Assembly: GCA_020002185.1 (NCBI GenBank)
Contig: CM034544.1
Location: 37,043,862-37,107,861, forward strand
DNA: 64,000 nt
Source of the DNA: Paraescarpia echinospica
Lineage: Eukaryota > Annelida > Polychaeta > Sabellida > Siboglinidae
Reading direction: 5' to 3'
A model generated the notes under the pieces. It searched no databases and was not told where the DNA came from. It was given only the letters and a program-made list of their open reading frames with translations. Made by a program: the position numbers and the translations under genes. The first letter of the stretch is position 1. Every line of letters starts with the position of its first letter. Of the stretch, positions 38,755 through 50,261 are shown one piece after another.

Positions 38755-38917
38755 CTTCCTCTCCTTCTTGTCCTTCCTGTGTTTCTTCTCTCGTTCATTC
38801 CTGTGTTTTTTCTCCGGTGCTGTGGCGGCGGCCGACTCTGGTGGGGCCTTCACGCTGAGTGGAGACGGCAGAGTCTGGTATGTGTGGACAGGCAACACCT
38901 CCTCATCTCGCAGTGGT
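38755..38917 (-). CDS. AP3D1: AP3D1 hinge exon (PLRDEEVLPVHTYQTLP)
   Basis: 163 bp between CCTGGTAG and AAG/GTAGGA. The first base completes the Glu codon of the previous exon (NLDE), giving the family order DLDKPLADSEKLPIQK-like. It ends in a basic KKHRNEREKKHRKDKKERK run. No lesion. Confidence 0.88.
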
Positions 38918-38969
38918 CTACCAGGGGGAAGGGGACAGAAGGGTCAACATGGGCACGTGCGCTTGTGCA

Positions 38970-39060
38970 TGAGTGTGCATGTGTGTGTGTCTTTGTTTGT
39001 GCGTGTGTATGTGCATGTGTGTGTGTGTGTGTGTGTTTATGTTGTGTGTGTGTTTGGAGT
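38970..39060 (+). repeat. (GT)n microsatellite
   Basis: GT-rich tract in an AP3D1 intron; the counterpart in contig C is (CA)n at 51270-51395. Confidence 0.9.
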
Positions 39061-39485
39061 GCATGCATGAATGCGCGAAAGCGTACATGCTTTGCATATG
39101 TGTGAATGCATGTGTGCATCGTAGTGTTTCATGTGTATGTCACTTTGTGTGAGACATGTGTGAGACATGTGTGTTACATGTCTGTGATTCCCTGTCATTT
39201 TCAACTAATGTAAACTTTTAACAATAAAATATGCATTGTCTCTATAAATCATATTTTTAATACAAATTAACTATTACCAATTGGTACATTAGAGGCCAAT
39301 GGTATAAAGAAGCAAGTGAACACAACGTGAGGCAACTATATGTTAATATTCAGACTAGTACTACAAGCTGATCAAGACACAAACACAACTTAACATTTTA
39401 AAGAATGGTCCATCACTGTGAAGCAATATGCCCCAAACCTGTGAGGGGCCCTTGTCGGGAGAATATAATATAATAACACACTCAC

Positions 39486-39565
39486 TCATCTAGGTTAATG
39501 TTGAGAAGTCTATGTGGGTCATCTTTAGTACCCTTCAAGTCATCATCATCTGACAAGTTGGCTCC
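39486..39565 (-). CDS. AP3D1: AP3D1 hinge exon (GANLSDDDDLKGTKDDPHRLL)
   Basis: Eighty bp, acceptor GTTTACAG, donor GA/GTGAGT. It reads GANLSDDDDLKGTKDDP and LLNINLD; vertebrates have ALPSDEDDKDPNDPYRALDI at this point. Intact in this copy; the contig C copy has lost its donor. Confidence 0.92.
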
Positions 39566-39601
39566 CTGTAAACTCAGAGAACATCCGTCCATGTACGTAT
39601 A

Positions 39602-39660
39602 CATATTTAACAAGATTTCCACCCAGAGAAATAACTCCAGATGGCAAACGAACTGATGCA
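39602..39660 (-). mobile_element. Solo CR1 3' end (about 45 bp)
   Basis: The - strand reads GCCATCTGGAGTTATTTCTC then TGGGTGGAAATCTTGTTAAA, matching only the last bases and tail of the local CR1 family. The same piece is at 50692-50742 in contig C. Confidence 0.65.
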
Positions 39661-39732
39661 AATGGATTCCGTGCAACCCATTCATGCGCTAACGAACACA
39701 CTTTTTGCAACAAATAAGAGCCTTGTCCTCAG

Positions 39733-39893
39733 CTCTGGTACGTCGTAATCGATGTTGACAGAGATGACGGCGGAGGGATCATCGTCCTAGTCACAGCTCG
39801 CCTTCTTCTTCCTCAACTTCTTCTCCTTCCGTCTCCGTCTCTCCGCCTCCTGCTGACGCTGCAACTGCAGGTACTTGTCCGACATCAACATAC
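39733..39893 (-). pseudogene. AP3D1: AP3D1 hinge exon (MSDKYLQLQRQQEAERRR)
   Basis: 161 bp from GTCTCAG. It reads MLMSDKYLQLQRQQEAERRR then a basic run, SCD, TAG at 39787-39789, and DDDPSAVISVNIDYDVPE. The family has PMSDQYVKLEEERRHRQK followed by an acidic segment. The donor is CT instead of GT here; contig C keeps GTGAGG. The TAG is shared with contig C. Confidence 0.9.
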
Positions 39894-39894
39894 C

Positions 39895-40055
39895 TGAGAC
39901 AGGTTCATGACACACCTGAGACAGGTGTTGGGTTCATGACACAACTGAGACAGATGTTGGGTTCATGACACATCTGAGACAGGTGTTGGGTTCATGATAC
40001 ACCCGAGACAGGTGCTAGATTCATGACACACCTGAGACAGGTGTTTGTACACATA
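39895..40055 (+). repeat. Minisatellite of about 31 bp built on an AP3D1 splice acceptor
   Basis: About five units of GACACACCTGAGACAGGTGT. Read on the - strand each contains CTGTCTCAGGT, the acceptor of the adjacent exon. Counterpart at 50262-50438. Confidence 0.8.
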
Positions 40056-40059
40056 CACA

Positions 40060-41080
40060 TATATATATATAAATATATATATATATTATTTAGATTTGCA
40101 ATAGATAGTATATTAGGTAGGTATTATGGTACAGGTGAGAACTATTAGAAAGTGAAAATTACAATATAATTGAGACATTTGGCTCATCTTCAAACATGAC
40201 AGGTCAGAATTCTTACCGTCTTGTAATTAATCCAACAAGTTTCTCATAAGATATGGACAATATTGTTCATGGCTCCAAGATTTCAATGGGCAGCAAGAAT
40301 GAACACTTACGTTGGAGCGTTTAGTGGAAACTTGCAACGTTTAGATCCACCACCTGTGGATCTTGATCACGCATTGATGTCATGTGACGTGGCTCAGATT
40401 TTGGTGAAAAGATCGAGTGGTGGCAACTAGTCGGGGAGGGGTTTGGGCATGCATGCTATCCAGGCATGTACGTTTGGAACTGAATGTACGAGGGCTTGTT
40501 TAAATTGAGTGGATTTCCAGTCCCTTCAAAGATAACTACTATCAAACATAAAATAAAAAAAATGGTGAAAAATGATTGACTGTACTTTCTTTAAAAAAAA
40601 TTGAGTTCGCTGGTTGTCTCCCTTTACACAACATCCATATTCAACAATATGACCATAAACCAGATTTCCTGATAAACATCTACATGCTACAACAATACTG
40701 ATTTTAGTGCAATAAAACATGTATTCATAGTATACTCAAGCTGAACAAACACGCCAACAGTTTCAGGGTAATCCACCATTAAAAAAAATAACTCTGCAAG
40801 TTTCTGCTCGCAAAATAACATTAACATTTTCTGGATTAAATCAAATTTCAATATCTGAAGCTGGGAAGAGGAGTGGCCAGTGTCTTGAAGCATTCATACA
40901 TGCGATCCTTCATATGAAAGGTAGTTACAGACATGTTTCTATGACTGTTATGAGTAACAAAATCTATGTCAAACGTCCCCATAAGTTCCTGCAAACGAAG
41001 GTTTATATGTACGAATGTTTCATGAAACTGGTCCCAGGTATAGGAGCTAATTGTAAGTAACAAAGAACTGAGGTGAGAAT
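40060..41080. other. AP3D1 intron
   Basis: AT-rich intron. A - strand frame at 40848-41063 (SSYTWDQFHETFVHINLRL) is also open in contig C (49247-49462) with one substitution. It has no AP3D1 match, so an exon is possible but not shown. Confidence 0.45.
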
Positions 41081-41083
41081 TAC

Positions 41084-41141
41084 CTTGGGTCTTACACCCT
41101 TCAGGTAGTTCGGGATGTTCAAATTCCCTCTGCTAGCGCAT
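41084..41141 (-). pseudogene. AP3D1: AP3D1 hinge exon (NIPNYLKGVRPK)
   Basis: 58 bp between TTTGACAG and AAG/GTAATT. Entered in phase it reads MR, TAG, QREFEHPELP; one frame over, it reads NIPNYLKGVRPK, like the NPFYIKSS segment of AP-3 delta. So it carries a stop and a shift. Contig C has the same two lesions. Confidence 0.72.
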
Positions 41142-41553
41142 CTGTCAAAGAAAAAACACACTTACTATTAGAAAACGTGTTTCAAAAGTAAATAAGTTAC
41201 TTGGCAGCTTTCACTGGAGTTGTATGGAGAAACTTCACACCAAATTTAGTAATCTAAGTCCAGTGCTTACTACTATATTTGTGTTACGTAATTTACATTA
41301 TAAACAATGGAATAAACAAAAGAAACATATTTCTATTAAATCACTAGTTATTTGAGTGAAGAGGTTCATCGGACTGCAAGGTTCAAATTGGTAATATTTT
41401 GGGCTTATTTTCCAGTCAATTTACCTTTTTTTGCTGCGTCTGCTAATCAACAATCTTCATTAGACAGCTAGCTACCTTTACATGGCAATGCTTGTCATGT
41501 GTTAGTTTGCTTAAAACAAAGATTGTGAACATGTCACACATGCTTGCACATAC

Positions 41554-41614
41554 CTTCTGTAGTTCAGCCTCGGATGGTGCAGGAGTTTTTACCTCATTTT
41601 CATATGTTCTGCTT
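41554..41614 (-). CDS. AP3D1: AP3D1 hinge exon (SRTYENEVKTPAPSEAELQK)
   Basis: 61 bp from ATTTTGCAG-type acceptor to AAG/GTATGT. The first base completes the Arg codon of the previous exon. Intact here; contig C lacks one base. Confidence 0.82.
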
Positions 41615-41792
41615 CTGCAAAATATATGCAAGTTCAAAGACAATTACTATTAAAATTACTTATCCTCTGGAAGCAATATCTTGGTAGTTTGTAAGGTCAA
41701 AACACAAGCAACAAAGTCTTTAGTTTGACATTACTTGCCAGATGACACCACACACACAGAATATTTTCACAAAGTATTCCTACCAAATATCT

Positions 41793-42053
41793 GATCAAGA
41801 TAATGTAACTTTTAACGGTTACATGCCATGGAAGTTACGTAAACCGTCCTCATCTGACCAGTGGACAATTTACATTACTGATGAAGATAGTGTAACTTTG
41901 AACGGTTATTTGCCATGGAAGTTACGTAAATCGTCCCCATCTGATCAGTGGACAACTTACATTACTGATGAAGATAGTGTAACTTTGAACGGTTACTTAC
42001 CATGGAAGTTATGTAAACCGTCCCCATCTGATCAGTGGACAATTTACATTACT
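41793..42053 (+). repeat. 87 bp tandem repeat, three in-frame units
   Basis: Three units read DEDSVTLNGYLPWKLRK and SSPSDQWTTYIT on the + strand within an open frame of 130 codons (41742-42134). Antisense to AP3D1, in its intron. Not recognised as a domain. Confidence 0.85.
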
Positions 42054-42326
42054 TCAAACCGTCATTTACCATTTCTAACTTACATCATTTGCCAGCGAAG
42101 CTATTGGTATAACTGGTATCGAGGGATTTTGTAGAGACACAACTGACCGGCTGATCCAGCTAGTGGGACAAAGTACAAGTAAATGGGTTGACCAAATTAA
42201 TTGAACATTTGTTTGCTACAAATAGTCCTACACCAGTTTATAAAAAAAAATGTCTTACATTTATTTCCAGTTTGACAACTCAAAATAAGGTCATGCGAAG
42301 TGATTAAGATCGAGGGATGCTCTCAC

Positions 42327-42428
42327 CTGTCATCACCCATTGTGTGGAAGATGCTGGTCTTGGCGATGACTTCCTCAGGTTCATCGTCTTCAGGCGGTGG
42401 TTCGTTGATCCATGCGTCAAGTTCAAGG
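42327..42428 (-). CDS. AP3D1: AP3D1 exon (LELDAWINEPPPEDDE)
   Basis: 102 bp between GTGTAG and AG/GTGAGA. LELDAWINEPPPEDDEPEE matches LDLDAWINEPPSDSESEDE of AP-3 delta, just after the adaptin trunk. First exon of the gene seen in contig B. Confidence 0.93.
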
Positions 42429-42909
42429 CTACACAGACGAACACTTCATGCATTCGTTCTTCAAATATTTTTGTAATTCATAAATTTGCAAAGTAAAAAA
42501 ACATACTTTTTTGTATCTGTTCAAACAAACAAACCACCACACCACCTACATGTCGAGTGGGACTTAAGATTCTTACCGATACAACATGGCTTCCAAATCA
42601 TACCAACAGCTGCTGGAGATCAACCAACGTGACAGTTGTCACGACACGACCCGCCACGATGCCCGGTTCTGATATCAACAATAGGTGTATTAATATAAGT
42701 TCCACTTGTTTCCCCATCACGCTATGTGATGACGACTAAACCATTACACACCCATATGTAATGTTATATTTTCTTTGGGACTTCTATGACCACCTTTTAT
42801 GAGATGAAAATGCATGAAATGTATTGCAGGGATATCCTTGTGAGAGAGAACACATATATTGCAGATGTAAGGAAGAAGATCAATTGTCAATTTATTAGAA
42901 ACTATTAAA
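42429..42909. other. No exon recognised
   Basis: AT-rich sequence up to the gap; upstream AP3D1 exons are not visible. Confidence 0.45.
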
Positions 42910-43909
42910 NNNNNNNNNNNNNNNNNNNNNNNNNNNNNNNNNNNNNNNNNNNNNNNNNNNNNNNNNNNNNNNNNNNNNNNNNNNNNNNNNNNNNNNNNNN
43001 NNNNNNNNNNNNNNNNNNNNNNNNNNNNNNNNNNNNNNNNNNNNNNNNNNNNNNNNNNNNNNNNNNNNNNNNNNNNNNNNNNNNNNNNNNNNNNNNNNNN
43101 NNNNNNNNNNNNNNNNNNNNNNNNNNNNNNNNNNNNNNNNNNNNNNNNNNNNNNNNNNNNNNNNNNNNNNNNNNNNNNNNNNNNNNNNNNNNNNNNNNNN
43201 NNNNNNNNNNNNNNNNNNNNNNNNNNNNNNNNNNNNNNNNNNNNNNNNNNNNNNNNNNNNNNNNNNNNNNNNNNNNNNNNNNNNNNNNNNNNNNNNNNNN
43301 NNNNNNNNNNNNNNNNNNNNNNNNNNNNNNNNNNNNNNNNNNNNNNNNNNNNNNNNNNNNNNNNNNNNNNNNNNNNNNNNNNNNNNNNNNNNNNNNNNNN
43401 NNNNNNNNNNNNNNNNNNNNNNNNNNNNNNNNNNNNNNNNNNNNNNNNNNNNNNNNNNNNNNNNNNNNNNNNNNNNNNNNNNNNNNNNNNNNNNNNNNNN
43501 NNNNNNNNNNNNNNNNNNNNNNNNNNNNNNNNNNNNNNNNNNNNNNNNNNNNNNNNNNNNNNNNNNNNNNNNNNNNNNNNNNNNNNNNNNNNNNNNNNNN
43601 NNNNNNNNNNNNNNNNNNNNNNNNNNNNNNNNNNNNNNNNNNNNNNNNNNNNNNNNNNNNNNNNNNNNNNNNNNNNNNNNNNNNNNNNNNNNNNNNNNNN
43701 NNNNNNNNNNNNNNNNNNNNNNNNNNNNNNNNNNNNNNNNNNNNNNNNNNNNNNNNNNNNNNNNNNNNNNNNNNNNNNNNNNNNNNNNNNNNNNNNNNNN
43801 NNNNNNNNNNNNNNNNNNNNNNNNNNNNNNNNNNNNNNNNNNNNNNNNNNNNNNNNNNNNNNNNNNNNNNNNNNNNNNNNNNNNNNNNNNNNNNNNNNNN
43901 NNNNNNNNN
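42910..43909. other. Assembly gap, 1000 N
   Basis: Exactly 1000 N. Confidence 1.
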
Positions 43910-44900
43910 GGATTATTTGAGGTTTACAGAAACATCATCTTGCTCAATCTTTGTCCCGAAATTAAAATCGTCACAAAATCGCAAATAAAAGCTATTGAGG
44001 GGGCCCAATATAAACTTGCGTAATTTTGACAATGTTCCCTAATTTGTTGAGCTATATACTTTTGATATATTATCTAGGATATATGCTTGATTTCAAAACT
44101 GTAAGATTTGCTTATGTTGCAATTTGTTCCAACATGACCCTAGTTTGGTCATAAAAGTCGTAGATTAACCACGCATATCGGTGGATGAGTGTCCGTCATT
44201 CGTGACAACAATAGGCATCCATCAAGGTGCCAAAAGACAGCCTCAGCCCAGTGCTGTTTATAATCTACATCGAGAAGCGTACCTTCAAAACACTACAGTT
44301 AAGTTCAAAACACTATCCCAACGTACTCCCAAGACACTACCCATTGTCAAAACACTACCGTTATTATAGTTGACCACCCAAGTAAACATGTTACCTTTAG
44401 TAATCATCCTATACACTAAGGTCGAGTTCGTAATCGTTGGATCCAATTAGGCAACGGGAATAAATAGTTAGTGTGAAATAGCATAACATATTAATGCACA
44501 GACGCGGGAACGGGGGGGGGGGCAGGGGACAGTTGCCCCTGGATTTTCTCAGGGACAGACATACGTCCGCCCCCCCCCCATTAAATGTGAACGTGAATGT
44601 TTATTTTTGTGGCGACCGTCAATGGCGGGTGGAAATGTAAATGTTCTGCCCCCCTCCGGCTTCCGATGTCACAATCGAGCCAACCGAGACAGCCAGAAGG
44701 TGAAGGAAGATGTGAACATTGGTGGCGGCGAAAATATGAATTTCGTTCCCGGGTCACTGTATTAATGTCATTATTATAATTAGCTACGGTTTGAGTTAGT
44801 TATGGTTGACGTTAGTCATAGCGTAAGCGTTGGAACCAATCAGATGACGGGAATTAGTGTGATAATCAGGCGAGGGGAATAAATAAGTATTCATAACACC
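43910..44900. other. No gene; short dispersed repeats
   Basis: The phrase GTTGGAACCAATCAGATGAC and close variants recur at about 44437, 44832 and 45935, with AGTTAGTGTGAAAT nearby each time. Poly-G and poly-C runs occur at 44510-44580. Confidence 0.5.
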
Positions 44901-44907
44901 TACGTCA

Positions 44908-45860
44908 TCCATGAGAATCGTTGCCATTTACCGCCCGCCACCATCAGTAAAAATGGCTTGTCAACAACAGTTTTTTTTAAAGAATAAGACCGTTTCATCG
45001 ACGACCATGCCATAAAACCTGGACCTCTGATTATCATGTGAGATTTGAACTTTCATATTGACAACGCTCCAAATGTTGACGCACGGCGACTGATCAATTC
45101 TGTGAATGTCCCATCAATGGTGTTGCATGTTCGCGGGCCTACCCACAGGAAAGGACACTCGTTGGATGTACTCATGACCCGCAGCACGGACGGACACCTT
45201 GTTCGAAATGTTACCGTTACGGACATGGGCCTTTCTGGCCACTTTTTTTGTGAGTTTCAACACAGACATTGTTCAACATCGCACTGGTTTGATGAAAATA
45301 AAATATCGCAAGTTACGCACCATTGATGCAGTGTCTTTTCGACAAGACATTCCAATGTTCCGCTCGGATGATCTTGACATGCTGAAGGTAGAAGAACTGG
45401 TTGATCAATACGATCATATGCTGGTCAGCTTAATTAATTCGCAAGCGCCAATGCAAAAAAGGCATGTCCGATTACGACAAGATGCAGTGTGTATACCGAC
45501 GACTTACTGACTGCGACACGAGAGAAACGGCAGAGAGAAAGATCCTGGAGAAAATCCAAACTAAGGGTGCATAGACAATTGTACGCTGATCACTGCAAGA
45601 GAGTGAATGCACTACTTACCCAAACAAAATCTGCCTACTATTCCAGTATAATCCGTGATACAGGCAAGAACTAGCAACGACTGTTCCGAATTGTAAACTG
45701 TCTACTGCATCGCAAAGTGGGAACTGTACTCCCTACCCATACGTCAGAAGCTGAAATGGCGAGTATATTTTTAGACTATTTTTCTGAAAAGATCAGCAGC
45801 ATTTGTTTTGAGGTGTCTACCAGCTCCGACAGAGGAAATGGTGACACAAAAATAGTTAGT
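44908..45860 (+). mobile_element. LINE fragment: endonuclease C-terminus and linker
   Basis: Reads RIVAIYRPPPS, LNFHIDNAPNVDARRLIN, THRKGHSLDVLMTR and GLSGHFFCEF, then, after shifts, YADHCKRVNALLTQTKSAYY and FLDYFSEKIS. This is an apurinic-type endonuclease followed by the linker before the RT of a CR1/Jockey-group LINE. The RT is absent, and several stops and shifts mark it as dead. Confidence 0.78.
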
Positions 45861-46134
45861 GTGAAATGTCCTTATTAATTAGGTTAAGATTATTATAAGG
45901 TATTATTTTAGTTAGCTATGGTTGAAGTTGAAGTAATCATTGGAACAAGTCAGACGACGAGAATGAAAAGTTAGCTAATTTTTTATTATTCATTAAAAAG
46001 ATTATTATTATAAGCAGTTATGGTTGAAATCAGTTATGTTTAGGATAATTTTAGTTACACTGTAATCGGTGTGGATGTCGAGATGCGTCGTGCCCTCAGC
46101 CGTGTCGAATGGCGATGTCTGACGGGGCAGTTAT

Positions 46135-46158
46135 ATATATATATATATATATATATAT
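46135..46158. repeat. (AT)n microsatellite
   Basis: Alternating AT in AT-rich sequence between the LINE fragment and the ASB-like gene; no gene in 45900-46600. Confidence 0.85.
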
Positions 46159-46655
46159 GTCATATGTGTTCGTTGGACATCCAATTCATGCGATAGATAG
46201 CTGAGGTCAATTTTATAATGTTCTCGCCGTTTAGTGGTATCCGATAAAATCGAACGGTGCACACCTTTTACAAACGACTGGTGCATCCAACTGCATTACA
46301 AATTGACAGCTTTGTGATTTTTTCAACAAAGGTAACTTACGAGAAACAAATCGACTCTCCAGCATTTATTGTCACAGTCTGCTCCTATACGTCCTACAAC
46401 GGATTTAAAATATAGTTACGAACATACTTTTATTATAATTGGATAAGCTTATTTTAACTTTGATTATAATTTAATTGCAATTAAATGCGTTCTATAAAAC
46501 ACGTCAATTCCTCTCATCTATTAACGTTTCTCGAAAGCCACAAACAAATAGAGGTATATAATAACACAATGCGACTTCACACTTATCACATGCAAGAGAA
46601 GATATGGTATGATTGCTTAGTTATTTTAGCGCCATGACCAACTAAAGCGTTACGT

Positions 46656-48149
46656 TTGCGCGCCGTCGTTTGCATGAAGACGTCACGCTGCACTATCACC
46701 GCGTGCAGATGTCAGCAAACCGCAGGACCTGTCCTTGTTTGGCAGATAGAGATTCCTCAAATGTCGTCAAACATCTTCGAAGATTTACTCAGTCTCAAGG
46801 GGCCGGAATGCTCCCGTCGGAGCGTTCGAGTGAGCCGGATCAAGAACTCGCTTTATCGCTACATAAAAACAAGCGGCAACTACAAGAAAGTTGTAACGAC
46901 AGTGATTGGCGATGCCGCCCGTTTCAATCGATGTCACAGCTAGCGTCCACAACGGCAACTAGTGATGATCACGTGTGCACCACACATCCGGTGATCGTCC
47001 TAGCGGCGCACATATGCCAGAAGTACAACATTGACGACGAGCCGGAACTGCTGGCGGACATACTAATGTCGATGTTCCTCTACAACGGAGGCCTCGATCG
47101 CTTCGATATCTTCCTCGACCCGCTCACATTCTCGTTTGACATCGACCCGATCATATATCCCTTCCAGAACATGCACACGTTCGGGACGATCTGTCAACGC
47201 TACCTGGAGGTGTTGGAGTATTTCTTAATTGTCGTAAGCAGCTAGCATCATATTGTACCGGTTCAGCTGAGCGAGTATCCCGTCACCGACTGCCAGCAAC
47301 CGTCATACACAAGTTACTACTCCAAGGTGCCATTTGTCGAGTTGCCGATATTCTCGAGCAGGGTTAGTACCCCACTACTCCTCGCTTGTCACTCAATCAA
47401 CGCCCCCGCCGTGTTGCTTCTTCTTCGCTACGGCGCGGACCCGATGCGAGCTGGGCATGCTCATCAAATCATTAGCCTCTACTTCCAGGTGAGGTCCGGA
47501 AATTACGGGGTTATTTTGAGTTACACACCAACGATGATATTAACGTGTGCATCGTGTGAATATATCAAGTTATGAAACAGCTCTAGCATTCTGTCATTGC
47601 ATACCAACGATTCATGACAGCTTTCAAACTTCTTCTATCAGTGAAACACAACACATATGCAATATTTATTACTTATTCTTTGCGGAATTATCGATTTTGA
47701 ATAGGGCATTGCATGTTTCCTGTTTCTTCCTGTAGCATCCACTCTACGTAATCGTGACGAAGCTGAACGCGGCTGTCTACTGGCGCACGCACAACTAACA
47801 TCTATCGGCGGGCGTGCGACCTCACGAAGCAGCACCGTAAGGATATCGAACTAAAGCTGGGCCTACGCTACTTCTGTCGCTCCCTCAGGCGGCTTCCCAT
47901 CACCGTCGGGAACCGCGTCACTTCCGTCGCGTCGCCTTCCGACCGCTGCCACCTCGAGTTCGGCTTATATCCCCACTTTACCAACCACTGTTACCGCTAG
48001 ACCGCCTCAACTCGCCCGCTGAACCCATGCATATATGTCGCCGTGTAATCAGGTGGACGCAGAAAGAAATACTGGCACTGCCTGCCGGGATACAGCAGCT
48101 CCCGTTGCCGATCTTTGTTAAACAGTGTCTGGATCTTATGTTAGACTGA
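46656..48149 (+). pseudogene. Ankyrin-repeat and SOCS-box (ASB) protein, broken
   Basis: GC-rich compared with its surroundings. Exon 1 (to 47488) reads HPVIVLAAHICQKYNIDDEP and LYNGGLDRFDIFLDPLTF, then an ankyrin-like STPLLLACHSINAPAVLLLL followed by RYGADP. Exon 2 (from 47736, after TTCCTGTAG) starts HPLYVIVTKLNAAVYW. A SOCS box closes it: EPMHICRRVIRW then LPLPIFVKQCLDL, stop at 48147-48149. ASB proteins are substrate adaptors of Cullin-5 ubiquitin ligases through this box. The single ankyrin unit and layout recall ASB17, but that is tentative. Lesions are TAG at 47243-47245, at least two frameshifts in exon 2 (about 47800 and 48003), and an ambiguous frame before 46940 where two frames are open. 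Confidence 0.75.
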
Positions 48150-48569
48150 ATTGCCTGCCTGGAAGCACAAACACTGCCTGTGGTGTTTGATTAAATTGTC
48201 TTTGAGTAGTGCGAAGACAGCATGACGTTTATACTGTCTTCATGACATGTGAGGTTCTCTGCTAACAACCTGGAGAAAAAACAGTCTCCAAGTGGAGGAC
48301 ATTTAAAATATACCTCCTCAAATCGACGTTATCGTTCATTTCGTGCAGACTCTAACAAGTCATTACGACATAATGGTGCGTTCACAGATATGCTAATTAA
48401 TTTAGCTTTTGTAATACATATAATCCAACTATTTAAATAGTTTTGTCCGGTAAACATTCCACAAAAAGGTCCAAAGTGGTTCTTCGAGAAATATAACAAA
48501 TGTAAAAGTATGCTTTTTTTATTAAACTGACTAATTTAAATATCACCTAACCTTCTTCACGATGGATAA
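48150..48569. other. No gene recognised
   Basis: AT-rich sequence between the ASB-like gene and the breakpoint of the AP3D1 inverted copy (about 48570). Confidence 0.5.
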
Positions 48570-50261
48570 AATTTGCAAGTAATGTCAAACTGAAGACTTT
48601 GTTGCTTGTATTTTGACCTTACAAACTACCAAGATATTGCTTCCAGAGGATAAGTAATTTGATAGTAATTGTAATTGTCTTTGAACTTGCATATATTTGT
48701 ATGATTATACATATTTTGCAGAAGCAAAACATATGAAAATGAGTAAAAACTCCTGCACCATCAGAGGCTGAACTACAGAAGGTATGTGCAAGCATTTGTG
48801 ACATGTTCACAATCTTTGTTTTAAGCAAACTGATACATGACAAGCATTGCCATGTAAAGGTAGCTAGCTGTCTGATGAAGATTGTTGATTAGCAGACGCA
48901 GCAAAAAAGGTAAATTGACTGGAAAATAAGCAAAAAATATTACCAATTTGAACCTTGCAGTCCGATGAACCTCTTCACTCAAATAACTAGTGATTTAATA
49001 GAAATATGTTTCTTTTGTTTATTCCATTGTTTATAATGTAAATTACGTATACAAATATAGCAGTAAGCACTGGACTTAGATTACTAAATTTGGTGTGAAG
49101 TTTCTCCATACAACTTATTTATTTTTCAAACACCTTTTCTAATAGTAAGTGTGTTTTTTCTTTGACAGATGCGCTAGCAGAGGGAATTTGAACATCCCGA
49201 ACTACCTGAAGGGTGCAAGACCCAAGGTAATTCTCACCTCAGTTCTTTGTTACTTAAAATCAGCTCCTATACCTGGGACCAGTTTCATGAAACATTCGTA
49301 CATATAAACCTTCGTTTGCAGGAACTTACGGGGACGTTTGACATAGATTTTGTTACTCATAACAGCCATAGAAACATGTCTGTAACTACCTTTCATATGA
49401 AGGATCGCATGTATGAATGCTTCAAGACACTGGCCACTCCTCTTCCCAGCTTCAGATATTGAAATTTGATTTAATCCAGAAAATGTTAATGTTATTTTGC
49501 GAGCAGAAACTTGCCAAGTGATTTTTTTAATGGTGGATTACCCTGAAACTGTTGGCGTGTTTGTCCAGCTTGAGTATACTATGAATACATATTTTATTGC
49601 ACTAAAATCAGTATTGTTGTAGCATGTAGATGTTTATAAGGAAATCTGGTTTATGGTCATATTGTTGAATATGGATGTTGTGTAAAGGGAGACAACTAAT
49701 CAATTCAATTTTTTTAAAGAAAGTACAGTCATTCATTTTTCACCATGTTTTTTATTTTATGTTTGATGGTAGTTATCTTTGAAGGGACTGGAAATCCACT
49801 CAATTTAAACAAGCCCTTGTACACTCAGTTCCAAACGTACATGCCTGGATAGCATGCGTGCCCAAACCCCTCCCCGACTGGTTGCCACCACTCGATCTTT
49901 TCACCAAAATCTGAGCCACGTCACATGACATCAATGCGTGATCAAGATCCACAGGTGGTGGATCTAAACGTTGCAAGTTTCCACTAAACGCTCCAACGTA
50001 AGTGTTAATTCTTGCTGCCCATTGAAATCTTGGAGCCATGAACAATATTTTGCATATCTTATCAGAAACTTGTTGGACTAATTAGAAGACGGTGAGAATT
50101 CTGACCTGTCATGTTTGAAGATGAGCCAAATGTCTCAATTATATTGTAATTTTCACTTGCTAATAGTTCTCACCTGTACCATAATATCTACCTAATATGC
50201 TACCTATTGCAAATCTAAATAATATAGATATATATTTATATATATAAATATATCTGTATGT

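Larger units (their letters stand above)
18490..42428 (-). pseudogene. AP3D1: AP-3 complex subunit delta, hinge and C-terminal part, copy 1
   Basis: AP-3 delta is the large subunit of the AP-3 adaptor coat that sorts membrane cargo to lysosome-related organelles. Fourteen exons on the - strand run in protein order from the LELDAWINEPPPED segment to the final GILTT stop. Splice phases agree across most of the gene, which confirms one ancestral gene. The N-terminal adaptin trunk is absent and should lie in or beyond the gap at 42910. Lesions are TAG near 41133 and a frameshift in that exon, TAG at 39787-39789, a lost donor at 39732, TGA at 34778-34780, TAG at 34691-34693, TAG near 31425, a one-base deletion near 30460 and TGA at 19289-19291. 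With so many lesions I call a pseudogene, unless consensus errors account for part of them. A 9.7 kb intron holds nested LINEs. Confidence 0.85.

Noticed and set aside
39787..39789. Stop-codon reassignment or programmed readthrough to explain repeated TAG codons
   Set aside because: Normal genes here (integrase-fold gene, the 815-codon LINE ORF2) use standard codes without internal stops; pseudogene decay or consensus error is simpler.
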